From contig NZ_JARBUY010000001.1 of NCBI RefSeq assembly GCF_028882255.1, forward strand, positions 681,975 through 745,974: a stretch of DNA of 64,000 nucleotides. Reading direction: 5' to 3'. Both the position numbers and the translations under genes were made by a program. The notes under the pieces are model-generated. The model had not been told where the DNA came from, did not search any database, and was given only the letters and a program-made list of their open reading frames with translations. Positions 45,715 to 55,065 of the stretch are shown piece after piece. The first letter of the stretch is position 1. Each line of letters begins with the position of its first letter. Source of the DNA: Maribacter polysaccharolyticus. GTDB lineage: Bacteria > Bacteroidota > Bacteroidia > Flavobacteriales > Flavobacteriaceae.

Positions 45715-46550
45715 ACTTTGAACGTGATCACCGGAAGGTCTGCGTGATTGGCAATATCTTCCCCGATACTCCCTTTAAAAAAGTGCGCAAGTCCTTTTCT
45801 TCCCTGTGTGGGCAAGGCAATGATATCGGCCCCTATGGTTTCGGCATAATTATAGATCCCCTGTTCGATACTATAGTCATTCAAAATAACGATATTATCC
45901 TTTGCAGGAACCTTATTAAGGTGGGCCTTACCCATGAAACCGGCTATTTGGCCTTCTATCTCCTCAGTACTCTTGAAATATTGATTAGGACGGTTAATGT
46001 AGACTTTATGGACTTCCACATCCAACCTATTAAAGAATTTCATGGCTTTTTTATACACCTCTATATGGTCTAGGCTAAAATCACTCGCAAATACCGCTTT
46101 CTTTAAATTAAAATCGGCTCTCTTCTTTTTTATGACAAGAACCGGGACCACACAATTACGGATTACCTTTTCGGTATTGGAACCAACAAAAAGACCGCTA
46201 AGGCCCGATGTCCCATGGGAACCCATTACCACAAGGTCTATGTCGTGCTCTTTTACGATATTGTTTATTTCATAAAAATCCTTGTAATTCTGAACAATCT
46301 CATTCTTTTTTATCCCTTTAAGGTAGGGCTTGTCCAAAAAATCCATAAATCTTTTCTTCGCCAATTTCATGTAGTATTGGGCTTCCATGAATTCTTGGGC
46401 ATCATCTTTTGTCAAAAATGCTTCAGAAAGGCCCAGCATGTGCAATAAGATCAGATCCGCTTTGAATTTATGGGCCAACTGGGCCGCAACTTCCAGAGCA
46501 TTTTCAGAAAATTCAGAAAAGTCGACAGGTACAAGTATTTTGTTCATCAT
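45711..46550 (-). CDS. Tandem universal stress protein 5
   Basis: 279 residues. Two Usp domains; the first opens MNKILVPVDFSEFSENAL and carries a complete ATP loop VMGSHGTSG followed by VGSNT; the second starts KAVFASDFSLDHIEVY near residue 150 and unlike the other copies has a recognisable LPTQGRKGLAHFFKGS loop. It differs more from the other four, which are closer to each other. It lies 30 bp after hpf and should be co-transcribed with it from the operator-bearing promoter. Confidence 0.92.
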   Translation of the reverse strand: MMNKILVPVDFSEFSENALEVAAQLAHKFKADLILLHMLGLSEAFLTKDDAQEFMEAQYYMKLAKKRFMDFLDKPYLKGIKKNEIVQNYKDFYEINNIVKEHDIDLVVMGSHGTSGLSGLFVGSNTEKVIRNCVVPVLVIKKKRADFNLKKAVFASDFSLDHIEVYKKAMKFFNRLDVEVHKVYINRPNQYFKSTEEIEGQIAGFMGKAHLNKVPAKDNIVILNDYSIEQGIYNYAETIGADIIALPTQGRKGLAHFFKGSIGEDIANHADLPVITFKV

Positions 46551-46580
46551 TTACCGGTTTTATGTCCAAGTAACCAATAC

Positions 46581-46880
46581 TCAGCGTTTGTTCATAATGG
46601 CTTTTCGCTTGTTCAATTGTTTTTCAAGATCCTTGATCGTATTCGCCGCGGCCTTTTCAAAATCATCTTCATTGGAACGTGCAAAAATCCTGGGACCGGG
46701 GGCACTGAGTTCCATTTCACATATTTTACCCTTTCCTGAAGGATCATTCTCTTTTTTAAAATGGACTTCTGCCCTAATGACCCATTCGAATTTACCGGCG
46801 AGCCGATTTAATTTGGAAGTTATTAGATCATTCATCGCTTCACTTGTAGGCATTTGAACATATTGAATGTTGATCGTCAT
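46581..46880 (-). CDS. hpf: Short ribosome hibernation promoting factor/RaiA family
   Basis: 99 residues, the short form of the family. It begins MTINIQYVQMPTSEAMNDLI, has AEVHFKKENDPSGKGKICEMEL in outline and ends with the helix FEKAAANTIKDLEKQLNKRK, the beta-alpha-beta-beta-beta-alpha pattern of HPF/YfiA. It binds the 30S decoding centre and idles ribosomes in stress or stationary phase. First gene of the hpf-usp5 operon with a perfect upstream operator. Confidence 0.9.
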   Translation of the reverse strand: MTINIQYVQMPTSEAMNDLITSKLNRLAGKFEWVIRAEVHFKKENDPSGKGKICEMELSAPGPRIFARSNEDDFEKAAANTIKDLEKQLNKRKAIMNKR

Positions 46881-46904
46881 ATTATTCTAGTTTAAGATTT
46901 AACA

Positions 46905-46948
46905 TAAAGCTATTGTTATTCATTACGTAAAACCATGATAAATATCAT
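46905..46948 (-). promoter_or_regulatory. Crp/FNR-type operator and -7 box upstream of hpf-usp5
   Basis: Perfect ATGAT-AAAT-ATCAT at 46935-46948. On the minus strand TAGCTTTA (46905-46912) begins exactly 22 bp later; the hpf ATG is at 46880, giving a leader of about 20 bases. Confidence 0.65.
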
Positions 46949-47028
46949 TAGATAATCCTTATTTAATAATAGTATTCAAAGACATTCATCCTAATGGTCC
47001 TATGGTTAATTTGATATGGTCTTGTGTA

Positions 47029-47877
47029 TTACCCCTTCTCGCTTACCATATCGGGTTGGGTATCCGTATGTACCTTTTGATATAAGAACGGAACTTTCAT
47101 TTGATACCCTATATCATTGGCCTTCTCCTTATCCAAAATATCCAGGCCATAGACGATATTTTTCGTATCGTGATAGACGAAGGTTCCAAAAACCCTATCC
47201 CAGAGAGAGAAAATATTCCCATAATTGGTATCGGTCCATGGCATTTCGTGATGGTGGTGGAACTTATGTGTGTTCGGAGAAATAAACACCAAACTAATGG
47301 CCTTGTCCAACGCATGGGGCAATCGGATATTGGCATGTGAAAAATAGGTGAACAGTATGGTCATTACGCGATACACCAGATAATAGGCCAATGGCAAGCC
47401 TGCGATTACGATGGCAAACAGCGCAAAGATTTCCCTTATCAAATAGTCGATAGGATGATGACGTGTACCCGACGTTACATCTACATGGGTATCGCTATGG
47501 TGCACCATGTGAAAACGCCACATGAACTTCACTTTGTGCAACATGAAATGTACCACATATTGGGCCATAAAATCCAATACCATTATGGCCACAATCAGTT
47601 CTATCCATACCGGCCAATCGATGAGGTTCAACAAACCGAACTTACTTATTTCGAGCCAATGGAATATCCCTACCGTAGCCAGACCGAACAGGACGTTTAT
47701 TGCAATGGAGGTAGCAAGTAATATTAAATTCGGCCGGGCATGTTCCCATTTCCCATAATTGAATTTCCGAAGGGGATAAACCCCTTCCAACAACCAAAAA
47801 ACCATTAGGAGACCAACAATCCAAATCAGTTTTTGAATACTGGTCAGGTGGGCAAAAAAGTCAATGAATGCATCCAT
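47029..47877 (-). CDS. Sterol desaturase/fatty-acid hydroxylase family membrane protein
   Basis: 282 residues with about five membrane helices. The histidine boxes for a di-iron centre are present: H-F-M-L-H in VVHFMLHKVKFMW, RFHMVHHSD (HxxHH type), and NTHKFHHHHEMPW. The family oxidises lipid acyl chains, sterols or carotenoids in the membrane using oxygen. The gene lies at the right border of the stress island; no island operator was seen upstream. Substrate unknown. Confidence 0.88.
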   Translation of the reverse strand: MDAFIDFFAHLTSIQKLIWIVGLLMVFWLLEGVYPLRKFNYGKWEHARPNLILLATSIAINVLFGLATVGIFHWLEISKFGLLNLIDWPVWIELIVAIMVLDFMAQYVVHFMLHKVKFMWRFHMVHHSDTHVDVTSGTRHHPIDYLIREIFALFAIVIAGLPLAYYLVYRVMTILFTYFSHANIRLPHALDKAISLVFISPNTHKFHHHHEMPWTDTNYGNIFSLWDRVFGTFVYHDTKNIVYGLDILDKEKANDIGYQMKVPFLYQKVHTDTQPDMVSEKG

Positions 47878-48034
47878 ACTCCATTTCCTGTTTTTTTTAA
47901 CGAATAACTAAATTTTAACGTCAATATACATCAAAATAACAAAAAACGACACGATTTACCACATCATTAACAACTACCCTTAAATGTCCCCAAAAATATA
48001 CCGGCCACGACAGAAAGGACCCAGATCAAAATAA

Positions 48035-48067
48035 AAAGCGGTTTGGGTACCTGACCCAAACCGCTTT
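48035..48067 (-). terminator. Terminator after transketolase
   Basis: A 14-bp perfect stem AAAGCGGTTTGGGT (48035-48048) / ACCCAAACCGCTTT (48054-48067) with loop ACCTG; TTTTTAT follows on the minus strand. Confidence 0.85.
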
Positions 48068-48091
48068 ATTTTAAAATCATTCAATTCTCGG

Positions 48092-50125
48092 TTACTTGTT
48101 CAAAAAGTCGAGGACTTCATGGTACACTTTCTCTCCCGTGAACCCGAATTTATCGTCCAACACCTTTGCCGGTGCAGAATATCCGAAATGATCCAATCCG
48201 AAAACCTTACCATTTTCCCCTACCAAAGCCTCTAAGTTCACCGGCAATCCTGCAGTAAGTCCAAAAACAGGAACTCCTTCAGGAATCACACTGGTTTGGT
48301 ACGCTTTTGATTGCAATCTGAAGACTCCTTCGGAAGGAATTGAAGCAATACTGATTTTCAAATCCTGTTTTTCTTCCAGCAATTCGGCAGCCTCTATCAA
48401 GGTGGATACTTCCGACCCATTGGCTACGAAGACCACATCCGGATTTGGGGTTTCCTTTACGAGATATCCTCCCTTTTCAGCCCCTAAAGCTTCGGCATAC
48501 CTAGATCCCGATTTTGCAGGTACATCTTTGATGCCCTGTCTTGAAAGTATCAAGCCGGTCGGGGTCTTTTTATTTTCCATAGCCATTTTCCAAGCCACAC
48601 TTGTTTCTTGGGAATCAGCAGGGCGCAATGCAACAAAACTCGAATCCCCACTGTGGTTTTTCAATTTTTCCAACAAACGTATTTGCGCCTCTTGTTCGAT
48701 GGGCTGGTGCGTTGGTCCGTCTTCCCCTACCCTAAAGGCATCATGGGTCCATACGAACTTAACCGGCAATTCTTGGATACAGCTCAACCTGATGGCCGGT
48801 TTCATATAATCGGAGAAAACAAAGAACGTTGCTACCACAGGGATTACACCCCCGTGAAGGGCAATACCGTTGGCAATCGACGCCATGGTCAATTCCGCTA
48901 CCCCGGCCTGTAAAAAGGCTCCCGAGAAATCCCCTTTTTTCAAGGCTTTTGATTTCTTTAGGAAACCATCGGTTTTATCACTATTGGATAAATCCGCAGA
49001 GGACACGATCATATTCTCCACATTCTCTGCCAGATAGGCCAAGACATTTGAAGAAGCCGCCCTCGTGGCCAATCCGTCTTTATGGACAACAGATCCAAAA
49101 TCGAGCGCTGGCAATTCACCGGAAAGGAAAAGATCCAATTTATCGGCCAATTCACTATGTTCTTTTCTCCAGGCATCGATCTCACTCTTTTTCACTTTGG
49201 CATCGGCTTTCTTCTTTTCCAGAATATCCGAATAGAACGCTTTTACCTCTGGTAGTATCTCAAAAGGTTCGCTGGGGTTTACACCCAAGTTCAGAAGTGT
49301 CTTTTCATAATCCGCACCGGTATGCCCGATAGGCTGGCCGTGCAGTTCGCAATGACCTTCGAACATACTGCCGTCTGCCGTTACGCAACCTTTACCCATT
49401 ATGGTTTTTCCTATGATCAACGTGGGTTTTTCGGTCTCGGCGTTTGCCTCGGTCAATGCCTTTCTAATCGCATCGTGGTCATGACCATCGATAGTGATTA
49501 CCTTCCATCCCCAAGCCTTATATTTCATTTCGGTATCCTCAGTGGTCACCTCATCGGTCATTGTGGATAATTGTACATCATTGGAATCATAGAACATGAT
49601 GAAATTATTCAACCCTAAATGCCCGGCAATCCTACCTGCTCCTTGTGAAATCTCCTCTTGTACGCCTCCATCGGAAATGAACCCATATACTTTATGGTTC
49701 ATCCAATCCCCAAAACGGGCCTGAAGGAATTTTGAAGCTATAGCCGCCCCAATACCCATGGTATGGCCTTGTCCTAACGGACCGGACGTATTTTCGATAC
49801 CTCTAGCCACATCCACTTCTGGGTGGCCAGGGGTATTGGAACCCCATTGTCTAAAGTTGGAAACGTCGTCTTTCGAATAATTCCCCAACAAATAATATTG
49901 TGCATACATCAAAGTGGACAAATGACCGGCATCCATAAAGAAACGGTCCCTGAACGGCCAAGTCATATCACTTGGGTCAAAGTTGAAAAATTCTGAATAT
50001 AAAATGTGCATGAAATCGGCACCTCCCATTGGCCCTCCAGGATGGCCAGAATTCGCCTTTTCAACCATTGCTACTGCCAAAGCCCTAATATTATCAGCCG
50101 ATTGCAGATTAATTTCTTTGTTCAT
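48092..50125 (-). CDS. tkt: Transketolase
   Basis: 677 residues, full length. The thiamine-diphosphate domain begins IRALAVAMVEKANSGHPGGPMGGADF in outline, with GPLGQGHTMGIGAAIA, and the cofactor region around FISDGGVQEEIS and FYDSNDVQLS. The pyrimidine domain has H in RPADSQETSVAW context and the transketolase signature GEDGPTHQPIEQEA. It moves two-carbon units between sugar phosphates in the pentose phosphate pathway (cytoplasm). Stands alone with its own terminator. Confidence 0.97.
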   Translation of the reverse strand: MNKEINLQSADNIRALAVAMVEKANSGHPGGPMGGADFMHILYSEFFNFDPSDMTWPFRDRFFMDAGHLSTLMYAQYYLLGNYSKDDVSNFRQWGSNTPGHPEVDVARGIENTSGPLGQGHTMGIGAAIASKFLQARFGDWMNHKVYGFISDGGVQEEISQGAGRIAGHLGLNNFIMFYDSNDVQLSTMTDEVTTEDTEMKYKAWGWKVITIDGHDHDAIRKALTEANAETEKPTLIIGKTIMGKGCVTADGSMFEGHCELHGQPIGHTGADYEKTLLNLGVNPSEPFEILPEVKAFYSDILEKKKADAKVKKSEIDAWRKEHSELADKLDLFLSGELPALDFGSVVHKDGLATRAASSNVLAYLAENVENMIVSSADLSNSDKTDGFLKKSKALKKGDFSGAFLQAGVAELTMASIANGIALHGGVIPVVATFFVFSDYMKPAIRLSCIQELPVKFVWTHDAFRVGEDGPTHQPIEQEAQIRLLEKLKNHSGDSSFVALRPADSQETSVAWKMAMENKKTPTGLILSRQGIKDVPAKSGSRYAEALGAEKGGYLVKETPNPDVVFVANGSEVSTLIEAAELLEEKQDLKISIASIPSEGVFRLQSKAYQTSVIPEGVPVFGLTAGLPVNLEALVGENGKVFGLDHFGYSAPAKVLDDKFGFTGEKVYHEVLDFLNK

Positions 50126-50553
50126 TCGATGTTTTTTCTAAGAGTTATCAGTTTGTCTTTTAAATTAAATTTTCGCTAAAAAAAATTCAGACAAATCTAC
50201 CTTTTTTTATTGTTTTTTAGTTTACCAAGACCGGAAAAACTATTTACAAAGATATCCACATCAAAAACCTCATAGTGCCACTTTAGGGATAGCCCTTGTT
50301 TTTATTGTATTTCCGATCTTTCTTCCTGGGTTTTTACGATCATATAACGATTTCGTATTTATGGAAACACAGGCTCTGGAAAGGAATAAACGATACCTTT
50401 TCAAAATGACATAAATAACGGCAAACATGGTTGTTATGGCATTTGTAAACGGTTTGGACACACCCCTTACTGGGGTTCAAAAATTATCATGAACGCTAAT
50501 TCTTGAACTCCGAAAACGTAGTTGATTTTCGCTAGATCCGAAAAAGTAGGGAC
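50126..50553. other. 428-bp intergenic region upstream of tkt
   Basis: Holds the tkt promoter and the end of the TonB-receptor transcript. An AT-rich stretch (50140-50220) is adjacent to the tkt start. A 63-codon minus-strand frame (50270-50461) has no recognisable product and is not called. No strong hairpin seen. Confidence 0.45.
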
Positions 50554-53370
50554 TCAGAACTTATAATCCAAAGTCAAATAGGAGCCTCTCGGCAGTACGG
50601 GAAATACTATAAAACTTGCATCAGGGTTGGCTTGAATATATGCTGCAGTAGCGGAATTGGCACTCGCACCAAAACTATTCGGCCCAGCGAAATTGGCAAG
50701 CCCCGCTGAATTGAACAGATTGGTCACTTCCAGGTTCGCTGAAAGGTTCTCGATGATCTCAACACCGATCCCCATATTAAAAATACTATAGGCCGGTAAT
50801 TGAAACGTATTTGCAACATTTCCTTGCCGTTCGCCCATAAACTGCCATTTGTAAAAGCCACTCCATCGTTCCTTATGATAGTTAACCCCTAAATTGAACC
50901 TTAGGGCCGGATTAAATGCCAATTCGTTATCGGAATAATCCAAAATACCATCATCGGCCATATCCACGGTACCTGCAGCATCATAGACCGTCCATTTCGT
51001 GGCTTTTGCATTTTGGACCACCCCATTAAAGGTAAAGGCCAAATTCAATAAAGGTGAATAGGCACTTTCCCATTCCATACCAATGGTACGCGTATCATTG
51101 ACTTGGACCGGGGCATAAAATACGCTTCCCGCTTCGGAGTCAAATTGAAAATCCGCAATTCCCACATTCTTTAATTGGCTCCAGAAAACCGTTCCAATGG
51201 CAGAAAATTGTCGGGTATGTCCTTTAAAACCCAGTTCGAGTTGGTTTATTTTCTGAACTTCCCCTTTTTGATTTATGGGCACCCCTGAAAAATTATTGAA
51301 ATAGTAATTCATTTCCGGAGCCTTGTTGCCCGATGAAAAACGGCTAAAAACATCCATCTGTTCATTTACCGTATAATTCAATGCCGTAGAAAAAGATAGG
51401 TAGTCATATTTAAAATCGAAGGAGTCCCGTTCTCCGGAGGACATTAGAATACCGTTATCGTATTCGGTAGTTGCATTACCATCATATCCTCCTTCATTTT
51501 CATAAGGGATTGCTTGATCCTTTCCTCCCTTATGCGCGATATATTCATATCGAATCCCCAAATCCAATTGCATATGTTCACTGAATTCCCAGAGATCATT
51601 CACGAAAAATGCCGTCTGATCAATATCGGCCTGGGCGTTGTCAAAGAACAACCCCCCGTAATTGCTCAACCCATTTGAATCCGACAAATCGAGCACAGGT
51701 TGGTCCGGATTTTCAAGGGTTACCTGCAACATACGTGGATTGGCCTCATAGGTCACAAAACCAAAGCTGCCTTGTGTAAATAGGGAAGTGCTCGCCCTTC
51801 CGAAATCCATCCCAAAATTAAGGTCATGATCCTCCATTACCTTTCTGAGGGTAAAATTGTTCATCCATTCATCGCTACGGTTCTGTTTTAACCAAGCCGC
51901 TATCCCCATGATCCCATCATAGGGCAATGTACCCGACCCAACATATTGAAAAGGCTCCCCAATTAAGATCCAGCTATTGTCCACACGTGCCATTTCAACC
52001 CCCGAAACCGCATCTTTGAAAACCACTTCACCAATAGGAAATTGGGCTCCGGAAATAAAATAAGCCAATGGATCGTTCAAAGAGACATAAGCATTACTGA
52101 TGGAAGTCTGCCAATTCGCATTCTTGTGTGAATATTTCAGATTGAAGCTGAAAGACCATTCTTTACCCAAATCCTGTAACAAAGCCGCTCCGAAGGCCTT
52201 ATCCTGGGCATGAACCCCTTGTGAAGGGTCGAAAAGGTTCGTTCCCCCACCATCCAAATTCCTCCCGTCGGGTACATTTGCCGTAAATGCAGGCATAAGT
52301 AAAGCCGTTGTATTGAAATCCTGACCAAAGGCCGCTACGGGATCGTCCCAATTGGTCGCAGCCACCCCTGTATATCTATTCGTAAAATCATCCAGGAATT
52401 TTCCATAAAACTTGACAAACCCCTTTTTGTGTTTCTTCAGTAGGTTGAACCTCAATTGTCCACCCTTGCTAAACGTGAAATCGGTATTGCGGGCCCCTTC
52501 ATCCTTTCGATAATGTCCACCCACATTATAAAACCAATCCTTCCCCAACGGACCGCTAACCCGACCATCAATTCTGGCCATTGGATTATTTTCCCCCTGG
52601 AGTCCCCCTTGAAGCCTGACTTCCCCTCCAAAAATATCGTTAGGGCCTTTGGATATGAAATTATATATTCCTCCAGGCGCATTGGGTGCCGTAATTGCCG
52701 CACTACCCCCCCGAATAGCCTCGACCCTTGCCGTAAAAATATCGGTCCTATGAAAAATATCGGGGGCATAATACGAATGTTGCACCAAACCTATGGGCAG
52801 ACCGTCTTCTTGAAGCGAAACATAGTACCAGCCCATGTCATCCTCAGCGGAAGCGGATATGCCCCGCGAATGGACTCTGGTAAACACTTCTCCCGCCGAT
52901 GCATCGGTAAAAGTACCTGGAATGGAATTCAATAAATCTGCCGTACCCCTAAAATAGCCTTTTCCCAACCCATTTGTTTCCATGGTACTTATAGAGGTAG
53001 CAGATGAAAGCTTGCTTCGGGGTTCGAAAGAGCCGGTTACGACAACGGACTGTAAGGCCAGCACATCATCCTTCAATAATACCTGCAGTTGGACATCTTC
53101 CCCTTTTAAAACAACCGTTTCCGAATGGTTCTTTGTTCCCAAATAAGTTATGGTCAAAAGATATTCCGCAGCTTCCAGATCGGCAAATTCAAATCTACCT
53201 TGATCATCGGTGGAGGTCGAATACCCTTTCGGAAAAAGAAGAACATGTGCCCCTACATAAGGCTCCCCGTTCTCATTTTCCACTGTTCCGTTTATGCTAG
53301 ACTGGCCCACTGAACTATTGTAGGCCAATAGTGATGCGAATAAAAAAAGGAGTCGTAATACCTTGGACAT
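50554..53370 (-). CDS. TonB-dependent outer-membrane receptor
   Basis: 938 residues. Signal peptide ending near NSSVGQ; a carboxypeptidase-D-like regulatory domain (about 25-105: INGTVENENGEPYVGAHV in outline); the TonB plug domain starting SVVVTGSFEPRS (about 110-240) with EAIRGGSAAITAPNAPGG; and a C-terminal 22-strand barrel ending in an aromatic residue (LTLDYKF). No SusD gene follows, so it is not a standard Sus pair. With the aldose epimerase upstream it might take up a sugar or a siderophore; ligand unknown. Confidence 0.93.
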   Translation of the reverse strand: MSKVLRLLFLFASLLAYNSSVGQSSINGTVENENGEPYVGAHVLLFPKGYSTSTDDQGRFEFADLEAAEYLLTITYLGTKNHSETVVLKGEDVQLQVLLKDDVLALQSVVVTGSFEPRSKLSSATSISTMETNGLGKGYFRGTADLLNSIPGTFTDASAGEVFTRVHSRGISASAEDDMGWYYVSLQEDGLPIGLVQHSYYAPDIFHRTDIFTARVEAIRGGSAAITAPNAPGGIYNFISKGPNDIFGGEVRLQGGLQGENNPMARIDGRVSGPLGKDWFYNVGGHYRKDEGARNTDFTFSKGGQLRFNLLKKHKKGFVKFYGKFLDDFTNRYTGVAATNWDDPVAAFGQDFNTTALLMPAFTANVPDGRNLDGGGTNLFDPSQGVHAQDKAFGAALLQDLGKEWSFSFNLKYSHKNANWQTSISNAYVSLNDPLAYFISGAQFPIGEVVFKDAVSGVEMARVDNSWILIGEPFQYVGSGTLPYDGIMGIAAWLKQNRSDEWMNNFTLRKVMEDHDLNFGMDFGRASTSLFTQGSFGFVTYEANPRMLQVTLENPDQPVLDLSDSNGLSNYGGLFFDNAQADIDQTAFFVNDLWEFSEHMQLDLGIRYEYIAHKGGKDQAIPYENEGGYDGNATTEYDNGILMSSGERDSFDFKYDYLSFSTALNYTVNEQMDVFSRFSSGNKAPEMNYYFNNFSGVPINQKGEVQKINQLELGFKGHTRQFSAIGTVFWSQLKNVGIADFQFDSEAGSVFYAPVQVNDTRTIGMEWESAYSPLLNLAFTFNGVVQNAKATKWTVYDAAGTVDMADDGILDYSDNELAFNPALRFNLGVNYHKERWSGFYKWQFMGERQGNVANTFQLPAYSIFNMGIGVEIIENLSANLEVTNLFNSAGLANFAGPNSFGASANSATAAYIQANPDASFIVFPVLPRGSYLTLDYKF

Positions 53371-53538
53371 TATACGTTTGTCGGTTTACCCAAATATATA
53401 ACATTTTGTTAATTTACCAACATCCTTCTAAAAGTAGGTCTCCTGGGTAAAAACCATGTGCCCACGTCATGGTGTAGCCGTTAGACAACTTCGACTATCG
53501 CTGTTTAAAATTAACCCTCGGCAATACGTTTACACCCC

Positions 53539-54615
53539 TTATTTCACATTGAATTTGAAGGAAGTCACCGTGGTATAATTTTCCCCTGGGTTCAATACGG
53601 TGGTCGGAAAATCAGGCCGATTCGGGGAATCGGGATAATGTTGTGTCTCCAAACAAAACCCACTTCTTTTGCCATATACGCCCCCACCCGGGATAGGGAG
53701 GGTGCCATCCAAAAAATTACCGGTATACAATTGCACTCCGGGTTCCGTTGTGGCTACTTCCATGGTTCTCCCCGTTTTGGGTTCAGAAACGGTCGCTACG
53801 GTACGCAATCCGGAATCTTGATCGTTCAATACCCAACAATGATCATAGCCCCCACCTTTTTCCAACTGGCCATGGTCTGCATCGATATCCTTCCCGATGG
53901 CCTTAGGCGACCTAAAATCGAACGGGGTCCCGGCTACTTTCATGAATTCGCCTGTCGGAATCAAATTTTCATCAACAGGAACAAGTTTGTCCGCATCCAA
54001 GGTAACCTCATGTTGAAGAACGGGGGTTAAAAAATCACCGGAAAGATTAAAGTAACTATGTTGTGTGAGGTTTACAACGGTAGGTTTATCCGTGATGGCC
54101 CCATAGGCTACCTCCAGGGCATTATCCTCGGTAAGTGTATACGTAACGTTACAGGTTAGATTCCCGGGAAAACCCTCTTCCATATCCTTACTAAAACAGC
54201 TAAGTTGCAATGAAACGCCCCCTCCTTTTTCACCTTCCGTCGCTTGCCATACTTTTCTATCGAAACCCTTTATACCCCCATGTAAACAATTGGGGCCATT
54301 ATTGGCCGCCAAGGTATATGTAGTGCCGTTCAATTTAAATTCGGCATTCGCTATCCTATTCCCATAACGGCCCACCAAGGCACCAAAAAACGGATTCTCA
54401 TTTTCATACTGTTCCAAGGTATCGAAGCCCAAGACCACATTATTGAAATCCCCATTATTATCAGGAACGGATATCCTGGTAATACGCCCTCCATAGGTTA
54501 TGATATCCACTTCCATCCCGTTTTTGTTCCTTAAGGTATAAAGATCCACGGATTTATCGTCCGAAGTAATGCCGTATACCCGTTTTACAAGCGTTGCCTC
54601 CTTTTGTGCGGCCAT
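53539..54615 (-). CDS. galM: Aldose 1-epimerase (mutarotase)
   Basis: 358 residues, ATG start, no obvious signal peptide. GalM motifs: GGRITRISVPD, NRIANAEFKLNG, the NGPNCLHGG loop with its catalytic His, LTQHSYFNLSG with the second catalytic His, DHCWVL, and the catalytic Glu in GFCLETQHYPDSPN. It interconverts alpha- and beta-anomers of galactose, glucose or other aldoses. Transcribed in the same direction as the TonB receptor, 168 bp apart, with no partner genes for galactose metabolism nearby. Confidence 0.95.
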   Translation of the reverse strand: MAAQKEATLVKRVYGITSDDKSVDLYTLRNKNGMEVDIITYGGRITRISVPDNNGDFNNVVLGFDTLEQYENENPFFGALVGRYGNRIANAEFKLNGTTYTLAANNGPNCLHGGIKGFDRKVWQATEGEKGGGVSLQLSCFSKDMEEGFPGNLTCNVTYTLTEDNALEVAYGAITDKPTVVNLTQHSYFNLSGDFLTPVLQHEVTLDADKLVPVDENLIPTGEFMKVAGTPFDFRSPKAIGKDIDADHGQLEKGGGYDHCWVLNDQDSGLRTVATVSEPKTGRTMEVATTEPGVQLYTGNFLDGTLPIPGGGVYGKRSGFCLETQHYPDSPNRPDFPTTVLNPGENYTTVTSFKFNVK

Positions 54616-55065
54616 AGTAAAGATGTTTTTTATATTCCTGATTATTCCCTGCCAACAGGCAAGACCAAAGATCGCCCCAATGGTTCACTTATAAAAGCCA
54701 TTGTATGGCAAATTTCATATAATTTTGTTTTCAATATCCGCATTTTACTTAAAAACCAGTGAAAATAGGTTGTATAAACCTTTATACCGACTAATTGTAT
54801 TACCCTTTGGGGCCATAATGCGACGACCCTATCCGAAAAGTCAAATTGTTTCCACTTTCTAAAAATTCCAATGAAAAAGGTAGGATTAAATACCATAGGT
54901 TCTTTAGTTGGTTACGTGTAGGATCATTCGGTTTTTTTGACAAAGGCCGAGTCATGATCCTATGGTATTTTATACTCAAAATATTATGACATAAGTCATG
55001 AATATTATTTACTTATCGTCTGATCTTTGAAAGCGAAAATCGTAATTTCACATTTTTATATTCCA
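54616..55065. other. 450-bp intergenic region between galM and the efflux operon
   Basis: Contains divergent promoters. An 84-codon minus-strand frame (54642-54896) gives a Phe/Trp-rich product without family resemblance and is not called. The right end carries the operator at 54986-54999. Confidence 0.5.
54986..55029 (+). promoter_or_regulatory. Crp/FNR-type operator upstream of the tolC efflux operon
   Basis: ATGAC-ATAA-GTCAT at 54986-54999 is a perfect palindrome with two symmetric changes from the ATGAT form. GATCTTTG (55022-55029), one base from TAnnTTTG, begins exactly 22 bp later; the ATG is at 55066. Confidence 0.55.

Noticed and set aside
26020-46948. Stress island as a horizontally acquired element
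   Set aside because: No integrase, transposase, tRNA or flanking repeats were seen and base composition looks like the surroundings.
50270-50461. 63-codon minus-strand open frame upstream of tkt
   Set aside because: No start signal, no family resemblance, lies in the intergenic gap.
50554-53370. SusC/SusD polysaccharide-utilisation locus
   Set aside because: No SusD-like gene is adjacent, so the receptor is called only as TonB-dependent.
54642-54896. 84-codon minus-strand open frame between galM and tolC
   Set aside because: Composition unlike neighbouring proteins, no recognisable domain, and it occupies a promoter region; most likely chance.
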